Source: Hofstenia miamia
Taxonomy: Eukaryota > Xenacoelomorpha > Acoela
Direction: 5' to 3'
DNA: 64,000 nucleotides
NCBI GenBank assembly: GCA_004352715.1
Contig: SCFE01000094.1
Span: forward strand, 1,686,496-1,750,495
Part shown: piece by piece, positions 1-10,727 of the stretch
Layout: every line of letters begins with the position of its first letter
Numbering within the stretch: position 1 is the stretch's first letter
Made by a program: the position numbers and the translations under genes
The notes under the pieces: generated by a model
Seen by the model: the letters and a program-made list of their open reading frames with translations, nothing else
Told to the model about the DNA's origin: nothing
Databases searched by the model: none

Positions 1-6
1 TAACTT

Positions 7-591
7 TTGAGATATTCCTTTATGCATTTGAATAATGTGTCGTTTTTTAGGAGCTTAATTAATAATTTCATAGATCGACACATTAAGAAATCATTAGAAG
101 ACATTTTAATTAAAAACAAAAGATCAGAAAACAATCAAACTAATTATGAACATTATTTTAAGATCGAATATAGAGGACTTCATACCGAAAACATGATCAA
201 AGAACTCAAAAAAATATCAATAATTAAAGAAAATGTTAGATTTATATATAGCAATCATAAGCTAAGAACAAAATTTCAATTAAAATCTACAACTGAAGAA
301 ACCAATAAATCAAATATAATTTATCAAATCAAATGCACCTGTGGTGAAGATTATATTGGTTTTTCTAGTAGACAACTATCAAGAAGAATTAAAGAACATG
401 AGACCAGTTCTAATATATCTAATCATCTAAATAAATGCGGACTAAATTTTGAAACAAAAATATTACATCAGACGTCAAGATCAAGTAATTTAAAGATTAT
501 TGAGAGTATTTTTATAAAATCCTTGCAACCAAGTTTAAACACAAAAGAAGACTATATTTATAAATTAAATTTGCCACTTTTTAAAATTTAA
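7..591 (+). mobile_element. Penelope-like retroelement, 3' end with GIY-YIG-like endonuclease domain
   Basis: Open frame of 194 residues ending in TAA; its true start lies upstream or was lost, since a stop sits at the left edge of the window. The C-terminal half reads IIYQIKC, then DYIG, then SSRQLSRRIKEH, the pattern of the GIY-YIG-like endonuclease that follows reverse transcriptase in Penelope-like elements. An upstream stretch, FKIEYRGLHTENMIKELKKI, resembles the linker before that domain. The RT domain itself is not in the window. The frame is intact to the stop but has no full partner, so this is a 5'-truncated copy. A stand-alone GIY-YIG gene is less likely because diverged copies lie alongside it. 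Confidence 0.65.
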
Positions 592-625
592 GAAATTATA
601 ATTATTATTGTAAAATCTAGTAAAT

Positions 626-895
626 TTAGAGGGAATAATTTGTAAAACTGACGATGACTTGGTAAGTCGAAATATATCTTGCATGTTCTGATATTGTTGA
701 CATAGTTTCGTGTTCTTTTATTCTTCTGCTTAGTTGTCTGCTACTACATCCAATATAGTCCTCACTACAGGCGTAATTGATTTTATAGATAACATTGGAC
801 TTATCGGATATATTTGTCATTGATCTTAATTCTAGGTGTTGACTAAGCTTTTGCGTTGTATAAACAAATCTCACATTTTCTTTAGTTAACATCAT
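626..895 (-). mobile_element. Diverged Penelope-like GIY-YIG fragment, tail to tail with the preceding copy
   Basis: An 89-residue frame with the same signature as the copy at 7-591 (KSNVIYKIN, EDYIG, SSRQLSRRIKEHET) but many other substitutions, so it is a different subfamily and not a recent inverted duplicate. It faces the first fragment, with the two 3' ends about 35 nt apart. It runs out of similarity after EHARYIS. Non-functional as it stands. Confidence 0.55.
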
Positions 896-1054
896 TTTTA
901 CAAGTATATACCATTTAAATCATAACCAGGGGCGCACCCAGCTTTTTTCTGAAGAGTTGAACTATTATATATATATATATATATTTGCATAGATATTCCT
1001 ACACTTAAAGTAGTTGATAAATTTATTATTCTGAGAATTTTATAACTATTGAAN

Positions 1055-1435
1055 AAAAAATATCAATAATTAAAGAAAATGTTAGATTTATATATAGCAA
1101 TCATAAGCTAAGAAAAAAATTTCAATTAAAATCTACAACTGAAGAAACTAATAAATCAAATATAATTCATCAAATCAAATGCACCTTTTGTGAAGATTAT
1201 ATTGGTTTTTCTAGTAGACAACTATCAAGAAGAATTAAAGAACATGAGACCAGTTCTAATATATCTAATCATCTAAATAAATGCGGACTAAATTTTGAAA
1301 CAAAAATATTACATCAGACGTCAAGATCAAGTAATTTAAAGATTATTGAGAGTATTTTTATAAAATCCTTGCAACCAAGTTTAAACACAAAAGAAGACTA
1401 TATTTATAAATTAAATTTGCCACTTTTTAAAATTT
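1055..1435 (+). mobile_element. Second (allelic) copy of the Penelope-like GIY-YIG 3' end
   Basis: Repeat of 209-591 within the tandem duplication. It differs at a few sites, including the base run inside the codons before EDYIG, where a GTGG in the first copy reads TTTG here. It lacks the upstream part of the frame because the copy begins at the N. Confidence 0.6.
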
Positions 1436-1471
1436 AAGAAATTATAATTATTATTGTAAAATCTAGTAAAT

Positions 1472-1741
1472 TTAGAGGGAATAATTTGTAAAACTGACGA
1501 TGACTTGGTAAGTCGAAATATATCTTGCATGTTCTGATATTGTTGACATAGTTTCGTGTTCTTTTATTCTTCTGCTTAGTTGTCTGCTACTACATCCAAT
1601 ATAGTCCTCACTACAGGCGTAATTGATTTTATAGATAACATTGGACTTATCGGATATATTTGTCATTGATCTTAATTCTAGGTGTTGACTAAGCTTTTGC
1701 GTTGTATAAACAAATCTCACATTTTCTTTAGTTAACATCAT
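1472..1741 (-). mobile_element. Second (allelic) copy of the minus-strand Penelope-like fragment
   Basis: The encoded 89 residues are identical to those of 626-895. It is part of the tandem duplication around the N at 1054. Confidence 0.6.
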
Positions 1742-1772
1742 TTTTACAAGTATATACCATTTAAATCATAAC

Positions 1773-3335
1773 CAGGGGCGCACCCAGCTTTTTTCTGAAG
1801 AGTTGAACTATTATATATATATATATATATTTGCATAGATATTCCTACACTTAAAGTAGTTGATAAATTTATTATTCTGAGAATTTTATAACTATTGAAT
1901 AGTCTGCACTTTTGACATTCTAAACAAAACAGAAAAGTTGATATTAACTAAACCCAACTAATCAATTTGAGACGTACTATTTCATATATCTACTATTCAT
2001 TGTCATATTTTCTAATTGAATTTTAATATAGCAAACCAAACGAGTATAACGTATATTTATGTCATAAACTACTAAAAGTGAATTATTTTCCCTACACCTA
2101 TACAGCCATTACTAAGGTTGGCTAACAGGCATTTTTCACAATTTTGAGGCATGCTACATGTAGCTTACTGAAATTTAAATTTCTAAATGGAGTTTTTCAA
2201 GATTATCTAATACTAATGTACAATTACTCAACTTTGATTAAGAAATTATACAGCATTCACTACAACTGGTGCGTAATAGTATATTTTTTTCAAATTTAGT
2301 CCATTTTTTCAATAGCTCAGTCAAGCCCTAGCTACCGTAGGTCCATCTCCGACTTCAACTCTTCAAAAAGAACAGGAGTGAGGTTCATTCCGTATTAAGA
2401 CTGTGTTACCGCAAAATAGCCTTAGTTACACTTTGTAACTTGCCATTATTGGTTTTACTACTTTATTATTCTATTGCTATGTAATTCACCATATTTCAAT
2501 ACCAGTAAAAAATAGAGAAAACGTATTCAAATATAGTTTCATAAACATTTCATTCAAAATTCCTAAATTTTTCATTGCTATTTGCGCTTTTGGCCATAAT
2601 TGGAATGAAAATAACAGATAAAAAATCATAGTAAATTAACATGCTGTAATTTGTATGAAAACCAAACATAACACATAAAAAAATTTTCACAAGAAAATCA
2701 TCGATGTGAGATAACAATTAAGGTTACAAGTGCTTCATACTTCTTTTAGCACTAAGAAGAAAATGTTCTAGGAATATATAAGTTAAATGTTGCCAGTAAC
2801 CAAACACTAAGATCAAATTTGGTTCTGCCTTAGATACCTTTTGTAAAACCTGTGATCATTGTTTCATTTCTTTAGGTTTGACACCACAATATCAGGCGTA
2901 TGACAGAGGATAAAAATGGTGTGAAATAAGAGTAATGTTATGCGTTCAATATACAAAAATGTGAATTCGGTGGTGGAAGCAACAGTAAATACTCTATTTA
3001 CTAGACATGACAATAAATATTCTCAAATCGGAACTTGTTCCGACAGGATTCTCTACTGTAAATGCTCACGTGAATGTTTTAGTAGACCGTAAATAATTGC
3101 AAATCATTGGCAATTTTTATTTTTCTAGAGTATTCAATAGATTAATCGATTTCCAGTTATTGGAATAATTGCAATATCAATAAAATATTGCTAAGCCCTG
3201 TAGATAGAGCAGAACAAATGCTTAATATATATGCACTATGATTGTTATAAACACATATTTCTTAAGGAAGGGAATCATCTGTGCTCTGTTGAAGGGGGAA
3301 AAGTTCCCCCAGTTCCCCCTCTCGGTGCGCCTCTG
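1773..3335. mobile_element. hAT-type non-autonomous element with perfect 8-bp target duplication
   Basis: The left end reads CAGGGGCGCACCCAGC and the right end is the reverse complement of CAGAGGCGCACCGAG, an imperfect terminal inverted repeat of hAT type. The flanks are ATCATAAC at 1765-1772 and ATCATAAC at 3336-3343. A second left end starts at 927 because of the tandem duplication. No transposase-like frame is visible inside. The stretch GAAGAGTTGAA near the left end has its complement near 2352, so a smaller inverted unit may be nested. Length is 1563 bp. Confidence 0.75.
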
Positions 3336-3594
3336 ATCATAACATATTGTTCCTCTATAAAATACGTATATGATAAATGTTATATTCATTTAGGGTGAAA
3401 ACATTGTATTCCAATATCAAAAACGATCTCAGAATTTCTGATAAAATAAAAAATATTCTTCTAAATTATCAACTTCACTCACTAATACTAAATAATTTCT
3501 GAGTCGAAAGTTTGAAAATAAGCATCGATATAAAATACTAATAAATAAAACAACTTCAATTAACATTTACAAAATTTCTAAAGTATACTAACAA

Positions 3595-3697
3595 TTAAAA
3601 ATTTAATTTAAATTTCAATCCAAGCGCGGCTTTGTAATTGAATTCACCTTCCCATTCCTGACCGTCTGGATCCAGAAACTCTCCAAAGCCTTCAGCT
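3595..3697 (-). CDS. MORN2: MORN2 terminal exon
   Basis: Acceptor TTCTAG precedes the exon; it completes an Arg codon left open by the previous exon and runs 34 codons to TAA at 3597-3595. It encodes the last MORN unit and the KFKLNF tail. Confidence 0.85.
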
Positions 3698-6417
3698 CTA
3701 GAATGTTCATTTGTTACAGAATACCGATAAGAATGCCAGAAATCCTTAATAACAATTTGTTCTTAATATCAACTTGCTTCGATATTCGAACAGCATATTA
3801 GTTCAAATGTAATTCAAAAGAACACAGGCCTCATATAAAGACCTTCATTTTAAAGTATTAAGATTCATCACAATTTCTAATATTTTCTGTTGTTAATATA
3901 TGACAATCTTTAAAACTGCATATTTTTTAATTCAATTAATAAAAATCTCGTATAAATTAGAAACTACCTATTTAATCAATACATCATTTTGTAATACCTT
4001 ATGAATCTAAATGTTTCGGTTCTAGAATAAACATTAAGAAACCTAGTAAAGCTAAACTATTATCTACTGTTTTTGGAATAGTTTTAATGATTCACAGCAG
4101 AGTTGTAAGCGGATAGACAGTCATTTCTAAATGTTTGAATTATGAAAACTTGGAACATTTCTATCTGTGGAGGTCTAAAATATGGAATTTTAGAAAACAT
4201 AGGGAACTTCTTGAGATCAAATTTAGAAGAGAAATGTGTCTATTAAAAGTGCAGTTACAACAAAAGACTGATTAGATTGTGTTAGCGGAAGCTGGAAGCT
4301 TTTCTGCCTTTTTAATAATGATTGCAAAATTATGAGTTAAAAATACTAAGGTTGTTTTATGATGTTCGAAAAACTTTCAATGTCTAAGAAATTCATTAGA
4401 AATTTTATATACGAGGGGCGTTCAATAAGTAATGGCAACTGGATCATAGAATTTTTATTCACGAATAAAACAACACAATGACATTCAAAGTCCTTCAAAA
4501 TACTCCCCTCGCACCTCCACGCAGCGTCGGTGTCTTCGTATCCATGCTTGGAACATTTCTGCGTACTCCGGAAGAGGGATACTCTTCAGCTCCTGATTTA
4601 TCCTCCTAGCCAAATCTTGTTCTCTCGAAAAATTGCACCCAGCCATGCGTTCGGTGAGTTTTGGAAACGCCCAGAAATCGCACGGGGCAAGATCTGGGCT
4701 GTAGGGTGGGTGCGCCACTGGTTTCAGGCGGTTTTCGGTGATGAAATCCCTCGTTTTGGCAGCTGTGTGGCTTGAGGCATTGTCATGGTGGATGTGGATG
4801 CGACCATCTCGAAGTCTTTGTGGCCTCGTGGCGGCGACGCTCTGCAGAACTCGAGGCAGGACTTGTTCAGTATAGAAGCCAGCATTCACATTCTGTCCTT
4901 TGGGCACCATAACCACCTCCACGGGACCATTGATGGAGAGAAAAACCACAAACATCTGCTTCCGGGATCTGAACCCCGAGCACAGAACCGTTGGTCGAGG
5001 GTCTTCAGGGCTCAACCATTCCTTGTTCTGATGCTTGTGGGGCACTTGAAAGTAATAAAACCACTTCTCGTCCCCAGTGACGATATCGGAGAGTCTTCGG
5101 TTGCTTTGTCCAGCGAATTGTTCCAGGAATTCTCGCGAACATCTCACCCTCTCCTGTTTTTGCTCCTGGGACAGCATGTGTGGCACCCATCTTGCACAGA
5201 TCTTCCGCAGCTGCAGGTGTTCATGGAGAATCGTGGAAACACTTCCAACAGATATGCCACATTCTTCACTGAGTAGAGCAACCGTGATATTTCGATCGTC
5301 GTCCACTAAGGCCTTGACTTGGGCAATTTTCTCCTTGGTCATGACCTCCACAGGGCGCCCACTCCGAGGGTCGTCTTCCAGGTGCTCCCTGCCAGCGCGA
5401 AAAGCCTCCACCCACCTGGCGACTGTGCGATATGAAGGAGCAGTATCCCCCAGTACCACAACCAAGTCCTGGGTAATCTTGGCCGCAGAGTCTCCGAGCT
5501 TGTGGTGCGCAAAAACGTAGAATCGCCAACCTTCCGGTGAAAAATCTGCCATTTCAGCCATACCAGAAAATATGACCGTCTTCAACGTCGAATAACTACT
5601 GACTCCAACGTACAAACTGCTAGATCTAGCGTGATTAGAACTGACTAATGATTGGTTAGTTATGTAAACAAAGCGTCATTACTCTACTCCGACTGCTACT
5701 GTTACGTAATCAGAAGTTGCCATTACTTATTGAACGCCCCTCCTATTGATGAAAAAATTTGGATGATTGAGAAGCTGAAAGGTGTCGCAATGAGATCATC
5801 AGAATTGAAAATTGTAATAACAAGCCTGTGCAATGTAAATACGCTCACCATATGTTGTTTTTGTACAATCAAAATTATTGTATGCCTTACACGCTTGGTG
5901 ATCGAATAATTCCCACACGAACCTTCATAATTTCATATTCTTTTAAAACATAACATAGAAAAACAAATTAAGGTATCCTTAAATACTTGATTTTAACTAA
6001 ATGTAAAAATTTTTATGAGTACCTGTTGTTTGTGAAATGACCTTTATAAATCGAACCGTCTGGCCAATAATACGTGCCGTTTCCATGAAATTGGTTATCA
6101 AGAAATTCACCATCATAGCTTGCACCTAAATTAAAATATATTCTGCTTAATGCCATAATAAATCAAGAGTCAATAAACTACCTGAAGAATATTCTAATTT
6201 TCCAAGCCCACTCATTTTATCATTTTCCCAATTTCCGGAATATACAGTTCCATCTGCTGAAACATGTCGACCCATACCATGACGAAATACTTTTCCATCT
6301 GGAAGACGCATGTAGTCACCATCTAATATTAATATTACAAAAAAAAGTATCTCTTAGCTAAATTACCATATTTATCGCTATTAGGAAACATGAATACTCC
6401 ATTTAGAACTTTAGGTA
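3595..6417 (-). CDS. MORN2: MORN2-like MORN-repeat protein, C-terminal four exons
   Basis: Joined exons 6417-6367, 6322-6182, 6125-6023 and 3697-3595 keep one reading frame with GT-AG introns and give 131 residues plus TAA. The protein has MORN motifs in series: YDGDY, YSGNWENDKMSGLGKL, YDGEFLDNQFHGNGTYYWPD, YKGHFTNNRAEGFGEF. It ends in EWEGEFNYKAALGLKFKLNF. The order and the ending resemble vertebrate MORN2, whose C-terminus has the same W-x-G-x-F then LKLKL pattern. MORN repeats bind membranes or proteins; MORN2 is linked in vertebrates to LC3-associated phagocytosis and to spermatogenesis, known for the family and not shown here. The first exon with the start codon was not found. The ~2.3 kb last intron contains a mariner. 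Confidence 0.85.
4412..5743 (-). mobile_element. Mariner transposon, apparently complete, in a MORN2 intron
   Basis: Terminal inverted repeats share GAGGGGCGTTCAATAAGTAA and continue through TGGCAACT, just inside both ends. TA dinucleotides flank the element at 4410-4411 and 5744-5745, as for mariner target duplication. Length is 1332 bp, usual for the family. It is clearly richer in G+C than the host sequence around it and its frame is unbroken, which suggests recent arrival, possibly by horizontal transfer. Confidence 0.9.
4485..5615 (-). CDS. Mariner transposase, intact DD34D
   Basis: A 376-residue frame. The N-terminal helix-turn-helix region (about residues 25-100) includes GWRFYVFAHHKLG and RWVEAFRAGREHLEDDPRSG. 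The linker motif WVPHML is present, close to the family consensus WVPHEL. Catalytic residues: the Asp of VTGDEKW, the Asp of HHDNASSHTA and the Asp of YSPDLAPCDFW. I count 34 residues between the second and third Asp, which defines the DD34D mariner class. Catalysis is cut-and-paste transposition at TA. The protein may start at the internal Met of MADFSPEGWR (residue 23), where related transposases begin; the longer start is the first Met of the frame. No frameshift or stop is seen. Confidence 0.92.
   Translation of the reverse strand: MYVGVSSYSTLKTVIFSGMAEMADFSPEGWRFYVFAHHKLGDSAAKITQDLVVVLGDTAPSYRTVARWVEAFRAGREHLEDDPRSGRPVEVMTKEKIAQVKALVDDDRNITVALLSEECGISVGSVSTILHEHLQLRKICARWVPHMLSQEQKQERVRCSREFLEQFAGQSNRRLSDIVTGDEKWFYYFQVPHKHQNKEWLSPEDPRPTVLCSGFRSRKQMFVVFLSINGPVEVVMVPKGQNVNAGFYTEQVLPRVLQSVAATRPQRLRDGRIHIHHDNASSHTAAKTRDFITENRLKPVAHPPYSPDLAPCDFWAFPKLTERMAGCNFSREQDLARRINQELKSIPLPEYAEMFQAWIRRHRRCVEVRGEYFEGL
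6023..6125 (-). CDS. MORN2: MORN2 exon with two MORN motifs
   Basis: 103 nt between acceptor ATTTTAATTTAG and donor GTACTC; phases 1 in and 2 out. Encodes SYDGEFLDNQFHGNGTYYWP and then DGSIYKGHFTNN. The intron on its 5' side is only 56 nt. Confidence 0.88.
6182..6322 (-). CDS. MORN2: MORN2 internal exon
   Basis: 141 nt with donor GTAGTT and acceptor TAATATTAG. Encodes GDYMRLPDGKVFRHGMGRHV followed by SADGTVYSGNWENDKMSG. The intron upstream of it is 44 nt. Confidence 0.85.
6367..6417 (-). CDS. MORN2: MORN2 small exon, most 5' exon found
   Basis: 51 nt between acceptor TGTTTATTTAG and donor GTAATT; encodes PKVLNGVFMFPNSDKYD, the first MORN unit (FPN-D-YDG). Starts in phase 1, so at least one short coding exon lies upstream at higher coordinates; I could not place it. 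Confidence 0.75.
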
Positions 6418-6739
6418 CTAAATAAACACATGTTATGTTAGTAAAAGGATTGCGTATTTAATATGAGATTATTTAAACACGTTATTATAACCTACAAAAA
6501 ACGCTCTTTTTGTGATATCTATATGCTATGAAAAATCTACCAATAGAAACGGATAGACAAAATCGTTAATAAAAGTTCAAAAAAATAATTTCCGATTTAT
6601 GTTATTCCAAGGAATTCGTCTAGTAGCAGTATAACTCAAGGTAATTGTAGGTTCATTCCACTGTTTGTATGAAAATTGTGCTAAATTTCTGAACATAATA
6701 CAGAGGGTGGGAAATTAGGAAAGTATAAGACAAGAAACA

Positions 6740-6740
<1 letters not shown>

Positions 6741-6788
<48 letters not shown>
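6741..6788. repeat. (AAT)n microsatellite
   Basis: An uninterrupted run of AAT/ATA triplets immediately upstream of the LINE 5' region. Confidence 0.9.
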
Positions 6789-6789
<1 letters not shown>

Positions 6790-8783
6790 TGGGCAGGGAG
6801 CCCAGTTGGTAAAGACGCAGATTGGTAAGCTGAGGTTAAGCAACTGTGGTCGTGGTTACAAAACTGGATGACTTAGCTCACCCAGTAGGAAGCACTCTAA
6901 AGCCTTGGTTGGCAACTTCTTGGCCCAAGGGCAGTCCAAAATGAAAGCTCATGAGGCAGGAGGGTCTCTCAAGCTTTGGTTGGCAACTGGCTAGAACAAT
7001 GTGAGTCCAAAATCAAACACAATCCTAATCACTGATGACAAGTCATGAAAGAGCAAAGGCCTTCAATTGTCAGAGGGTGCTAAGAATCTCCGGACAAGCG
7101 GACTCCACAATCGGGAGTGTGGACTCAAGAAGTGGCCGTATAGGATCCACACAGACCAATGAAAAACGGCACAAGTGGACAGATGAGCAAAACAGGACAG
7201 CATTGGAGTATTACAGAAGAAGCGTGCCAAATGAGAGGGGTTACAGGAAGTGAATGTTGGAAGAATGGAGGAAGACAGGAACGGGATTAGAAGTTACAGA
7301 GCAGAGGCTAGCAGGACAAGTGCGAAAGTTACAGTTGGAAGAGAAAAAAGAGAAAAAGAGAGTTGAACAGGCTAAGCAAAGGGAAGATGAAGTGATAGAC
7401 GTTGAGACAGAAGTGGCGGAAGCAGCAGAACCAGTGGATGCAGAAACTGAAGCAGCAATCAAGGAAAAAATGAAGGAAGAAATAGGTGAGAGAACTAGGT
7501 TGCCAGTTACAAGAGAAGTTAAGAAAAGCAAGCTAGCAGTAGAAACAGCAAAGGTCAATAAAGTGTTGGAGAGGATAGATACCAGGAGTGTCACAGAAGT
7601 AAATGGCTTAGTGTTTGCAGGCGCATGGGAACTGCTTAAGAATGTAGGTATGGACATGAAGAAGAAAAGGCGACAAGAAGATAAGGGAGACAGAAAGCCA
7701 GCATGGGAGAGAAGAATGGAGAATAAAGTGGCAAAGATTAGGCAGCAAATTAGGGAAGATCAGGACAAGTAAGGCGGTACAGGATAGGTGCAGGGTAGGT
7801 AAGAGGAATACTATAGAAACTGCAAGAGAAGAACTAAAGCAAAGATTAGTTGCAGAAGCTGAGAAACTAAGAAAATATAGGACAAGAGCAAAGCAAGCAA
7901 GAGACAACATGAAGTTTGAGGCCCAATAAGGAAGATTCTACAAAGAACTAGATGCAGGAGAAAAGACTACAGCTAGAGAAAAGACTACAACTAGAGTAGG
8001 CGAGGATGCAGTAAGGTTCTTGGAGAATATATGGGGAAGTGAGGGACCAGAGATAGAGAGTGAGCAGATGCAGAAGGAGTTCCGACAAGAAGTAATCACA
8101 ACTGCAAAGCTGAAAAAGGCTCTAAAGAAGATGAAGAATTGGAAGGCGCCAGGCAGAGATGAGGTACATGGGTATTGGCTGAATAAGTTCACAAGTGTTC
8201 ATGAGAGACTAGCAGTAGCATTGGAGGAGTGTGTGGTGAGTGGGTTTCCAGAGTGGATGGTAGTGGGAAGGACATTTCTGATACAGAAGGACCCAAAGAA
8301 AGGTATTGAGGCAAGCAACTTCAGGCCAATAACATGTCTGCCAACAATGTGGAAATTGCTAACTTCTGTAATTTCAAGTAGGCTGGCATGTTACTTAGAA
8401 CAGAACAGGTTGATACCAGAGGAGCAGAAGGGATGTAGGACAAAGACGAGAGGATGTGAAGATCAGTTGTTAATAGACCAGACAGTAGTGGAGAATTGTA
8501 GAAAAAGTAAGACAAACTTAGCAATGGCATGGATAGACTACAGGAAGGCATATGACAGCCTATCACATAGGTGGGTATTGAGGACAATAGAGACCAATGG
8601 AGTTTCACAGAAACGGGTTGAGTTTCTAGAGAGGAAGATGGGAAAGTGGCAGACTGAGATAGACGGCATAGGTTGAGGTTTAGACGGGGTATATTCCAGG
8701 GAGACAGCTTAGCACTTCTACTGTTTGTAGTTATGTTAATACCTATCACAGAAAAGTTAAAGGAGACAGGCATAGGGTATAAG
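6790..8783 (+). mobile_element. Decayed non-LTR retrotransposon (NeSL/R2-like), 5' part to mid-RT
   Basis: Frames at 7035-7253 and 7254-7772 are in the same phase and separated only by a TGA. Joined, they carry a Myb/SANT-like head (HKWTDEQNRTALEYYRRS, RGYRK, then MLEEWRKTG and VTEQRLAGQVRKL) and a long charged coiled coil. The RT frame 8020-8676 has WKAPGRDEVHGYW, FRPITCLPTMWKL, then MAWIDYRKAYDSL (RT motif with catalytic Asp), followed in another frame by GIFQGDSLALLLF. Further stops occur near 7770 and 7928. The DYRKAYDSLSH form is typical of R2/NeSL-type LINEs. The element is broken after LKETGIGYK by another insertion and resumes near 11931. Confidence 0.8.
8020..8676 (+). pseudogene. 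Reverse transcriptase fragment of the NeSL/R2-like LINE
   Basis: A 218-residue frame covering the first RT motifs: NWKAPGRDEVHGYW, FRPITCLPTMWKLLTSVISS, EEQKGCRTKTRGCEDQLLID and AWIDYRKAYDSLSHRWV, where the Asp after AWI is the first metal ligand. It terminates at ...WQTEIDGIG, after which the domain continues in a shifted frame (RFRRGIFQGDSLALLLF). The YMDD-type box lies in the displaced piece at 11931-12065. Dead copy. Confidence 0.8.
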
Positions 8784-9355
8784 AGGAGTTTCTAGAGAGG
8801 TAAATGGGAAAGCGCAGACTGAAATAGATAGTAGTAAAATTACAAAAAAAATATAACATATAGCTAAAATTAGTTATATAAATATTAAAATAATGTAGCA
8901 TGTAAGGAAAGAATTGTTATGCATGACAGGAGGTTCTTATACAGCTAGTTTGACGTCGTCTTTTTAGGTTTATTTCTAATGGGGTAGGTATTAGGTAATT
9001 AAGAGGATGATCTTGAACAAAACCGTATTTAAAAGTGTTAATGATAAATGTTACCATCTAAATTGATTTGGTTTGCATTTTCACTAGAACAATTAATAAT
9101 ATGCTGCGCGCAATTACATATCTTTTGAACATTATAATTGAGTTTATAACTGTGAGGAATATTCTAATACAAATAAAATGATGGCATCAAACACAGTTTG
9201 TAGAATCTGTTTGCCTTCAACATTTTTTACTAAACCAAGCCTTTATTCTCATTTGATCAAGTGTTTATTCCAACTTAGATCATTACTGATAGTAAGCCCT
9301 AGTACTTTATATAGGAAATCACATCCTTTTCATCGGGCAATTGGCCTTCACACTT

Positions 9356-9613
9356 CTAACATATCATTTGCTTACATTCGTTACCCCATTGTATTATATT
9401 ATTCACCTCTGTGATGATTTTCACTGAGTCTCTGTACATGCATATGGGTATCAAGCTATTGATATCATCTGCATATTTCTGAAGTTGACTATGTGTATTC
9501 AAACATTTCAGATCATCGATATACATTTTAAAAAGCATAGGGCGAAGAAGTGATCCTTGAAGAACTCCACAATTCATTTTCTTCATTGATGATCTCAAAT
9601 CTCCCCCAACCAT
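9356..9613 (-). pseudogene. RT core fragment (YADD) of the CR1/L2-like LINE, copy 1
   Basis: 85 residues: MNCGVLQGSLLRPMLFKMYI, DDLKCL and QKYADDINSLI, the RT motifs around the catalytic YADD box. No complete RT frame surrounds it. Confidence 0.75.
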
Positions 9614-10469
9614 TTTACTATTGAACCGAATTACACAAATTGTATGCTTTCAGAAGTAGAATATTGTGGTTCAAAGCTTCTGAAATGTCATATNAGGACA
9701 ATAGAGACCAATGGAGTTTCACAGAAACGGGTTGAGTTTCTAGAGAGGAAGATGGGAAAGTGGCAGACTGAGATAGACGGCATAGGTTGAGGTTTAGACG
9801 GGGTATATTCCAGGGAGACAGCTTAGCACTTCTACTGTTTGTAGTTATGTTAATACCTATCACAGAAAAGTTAAAGGAGACAGGCATAGGGTATAAGAGG
9901 AGTTTCTAGAGAGGTAAATGGGAAAGCGCAGACTGAAATAGATAGTAGTAAAATTACAAAAAAAATATAACATATAGCTAAAATTAGTTATATAAATATT
10001 AAAATAATGTAGCATGTAAGGAAAGAATTGTTATGCATGACAGGAGGTTCTTATACAGCTAGTTTGACGTCGTCTTTTTAGGTTTATTTCTAATGGGGTA
10101 GGTATTAGGTAATTAAGAGGATGATCTTGAACAAAACCGTATTTAAAAGTGTTAATGATAAATGTTACCATCTAAATTGATTTGGTTTGCATTTTCACTA
10201 GAACAATTAATAATATGCTGCGCGCAATTACATATCTTTTGAACATTATAATTGAGTTTATAACTGTGAGGAATATTCTAATACAAATAAAATGATGGCA
10301 TCAAACACAGTTTGTAGAATCTGTTTGCCTTCAACATTTTTTACTAAACCAAGCCTTTATTCTCATTTGATCAAGTGTTTATTCCAACTTAGATCATTAC
10401 TGATAGTAAGCCCTAGTACTTTATATAGGAAATCACATCCTTTTCATCGGGCAATTGGCCTTCACACTT

Positions 10470-10727
10470 CTAACATATCATTTGCTTACATTCGTTACCC
10501 CATTGTATTATATTATTCACCTCTGTGATGATTTTCACTGAGTCTCTGTACATGCATATGGGTATCAAGCTATTGATATCATCTGCATATTTCTGAAGTT
10601 GACTATGTGTATTCAAACATTTCAGATCATCGATATACATTTTAAAAAGCATAGGGCGAAGAAGTGATCCTTGAAGAACTCCACAATTCATTTTCTTCAT
10701 TGATGATCTCAAATCTCCCCCAACCAT
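10470..10727 (-). pseudogene. RT core fragment (YADD) of the CR1/L2-like LINE, copy 2
   Basis: Same 85 residues as 9356-9613, in the second unit of the duplication. Here the element continues at higher coordinates with the more N-terminal RT motifs, so this copy shows the native arrangement. Confidence 0.75.

Larger units (their letters stand above)
209..1899. repeat. Tandem duplication of ~845 bp joined by a single N (assembly or allelic)
   Basis: Bases 209-1053 recur as 1055-1899 with only scattered differences, and the copies meet at the N at 1054. The unit holds the 3' part of the plus-strand Penelope fragment, the minus-strand fragment and the left end of the hAT element. The pattern recurs at 9694, 19159-19179, 26982 and 28142 and is best read as two haplotypes laid end to end. 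Confidence 0.8.

Noticed and set aside
4530-5520. Plus-strand frames of 81-163 residues opposite the mariner transposase
   Set aside because: They are antisense shadows of a GC-rich coding frame with all mariner motifs.
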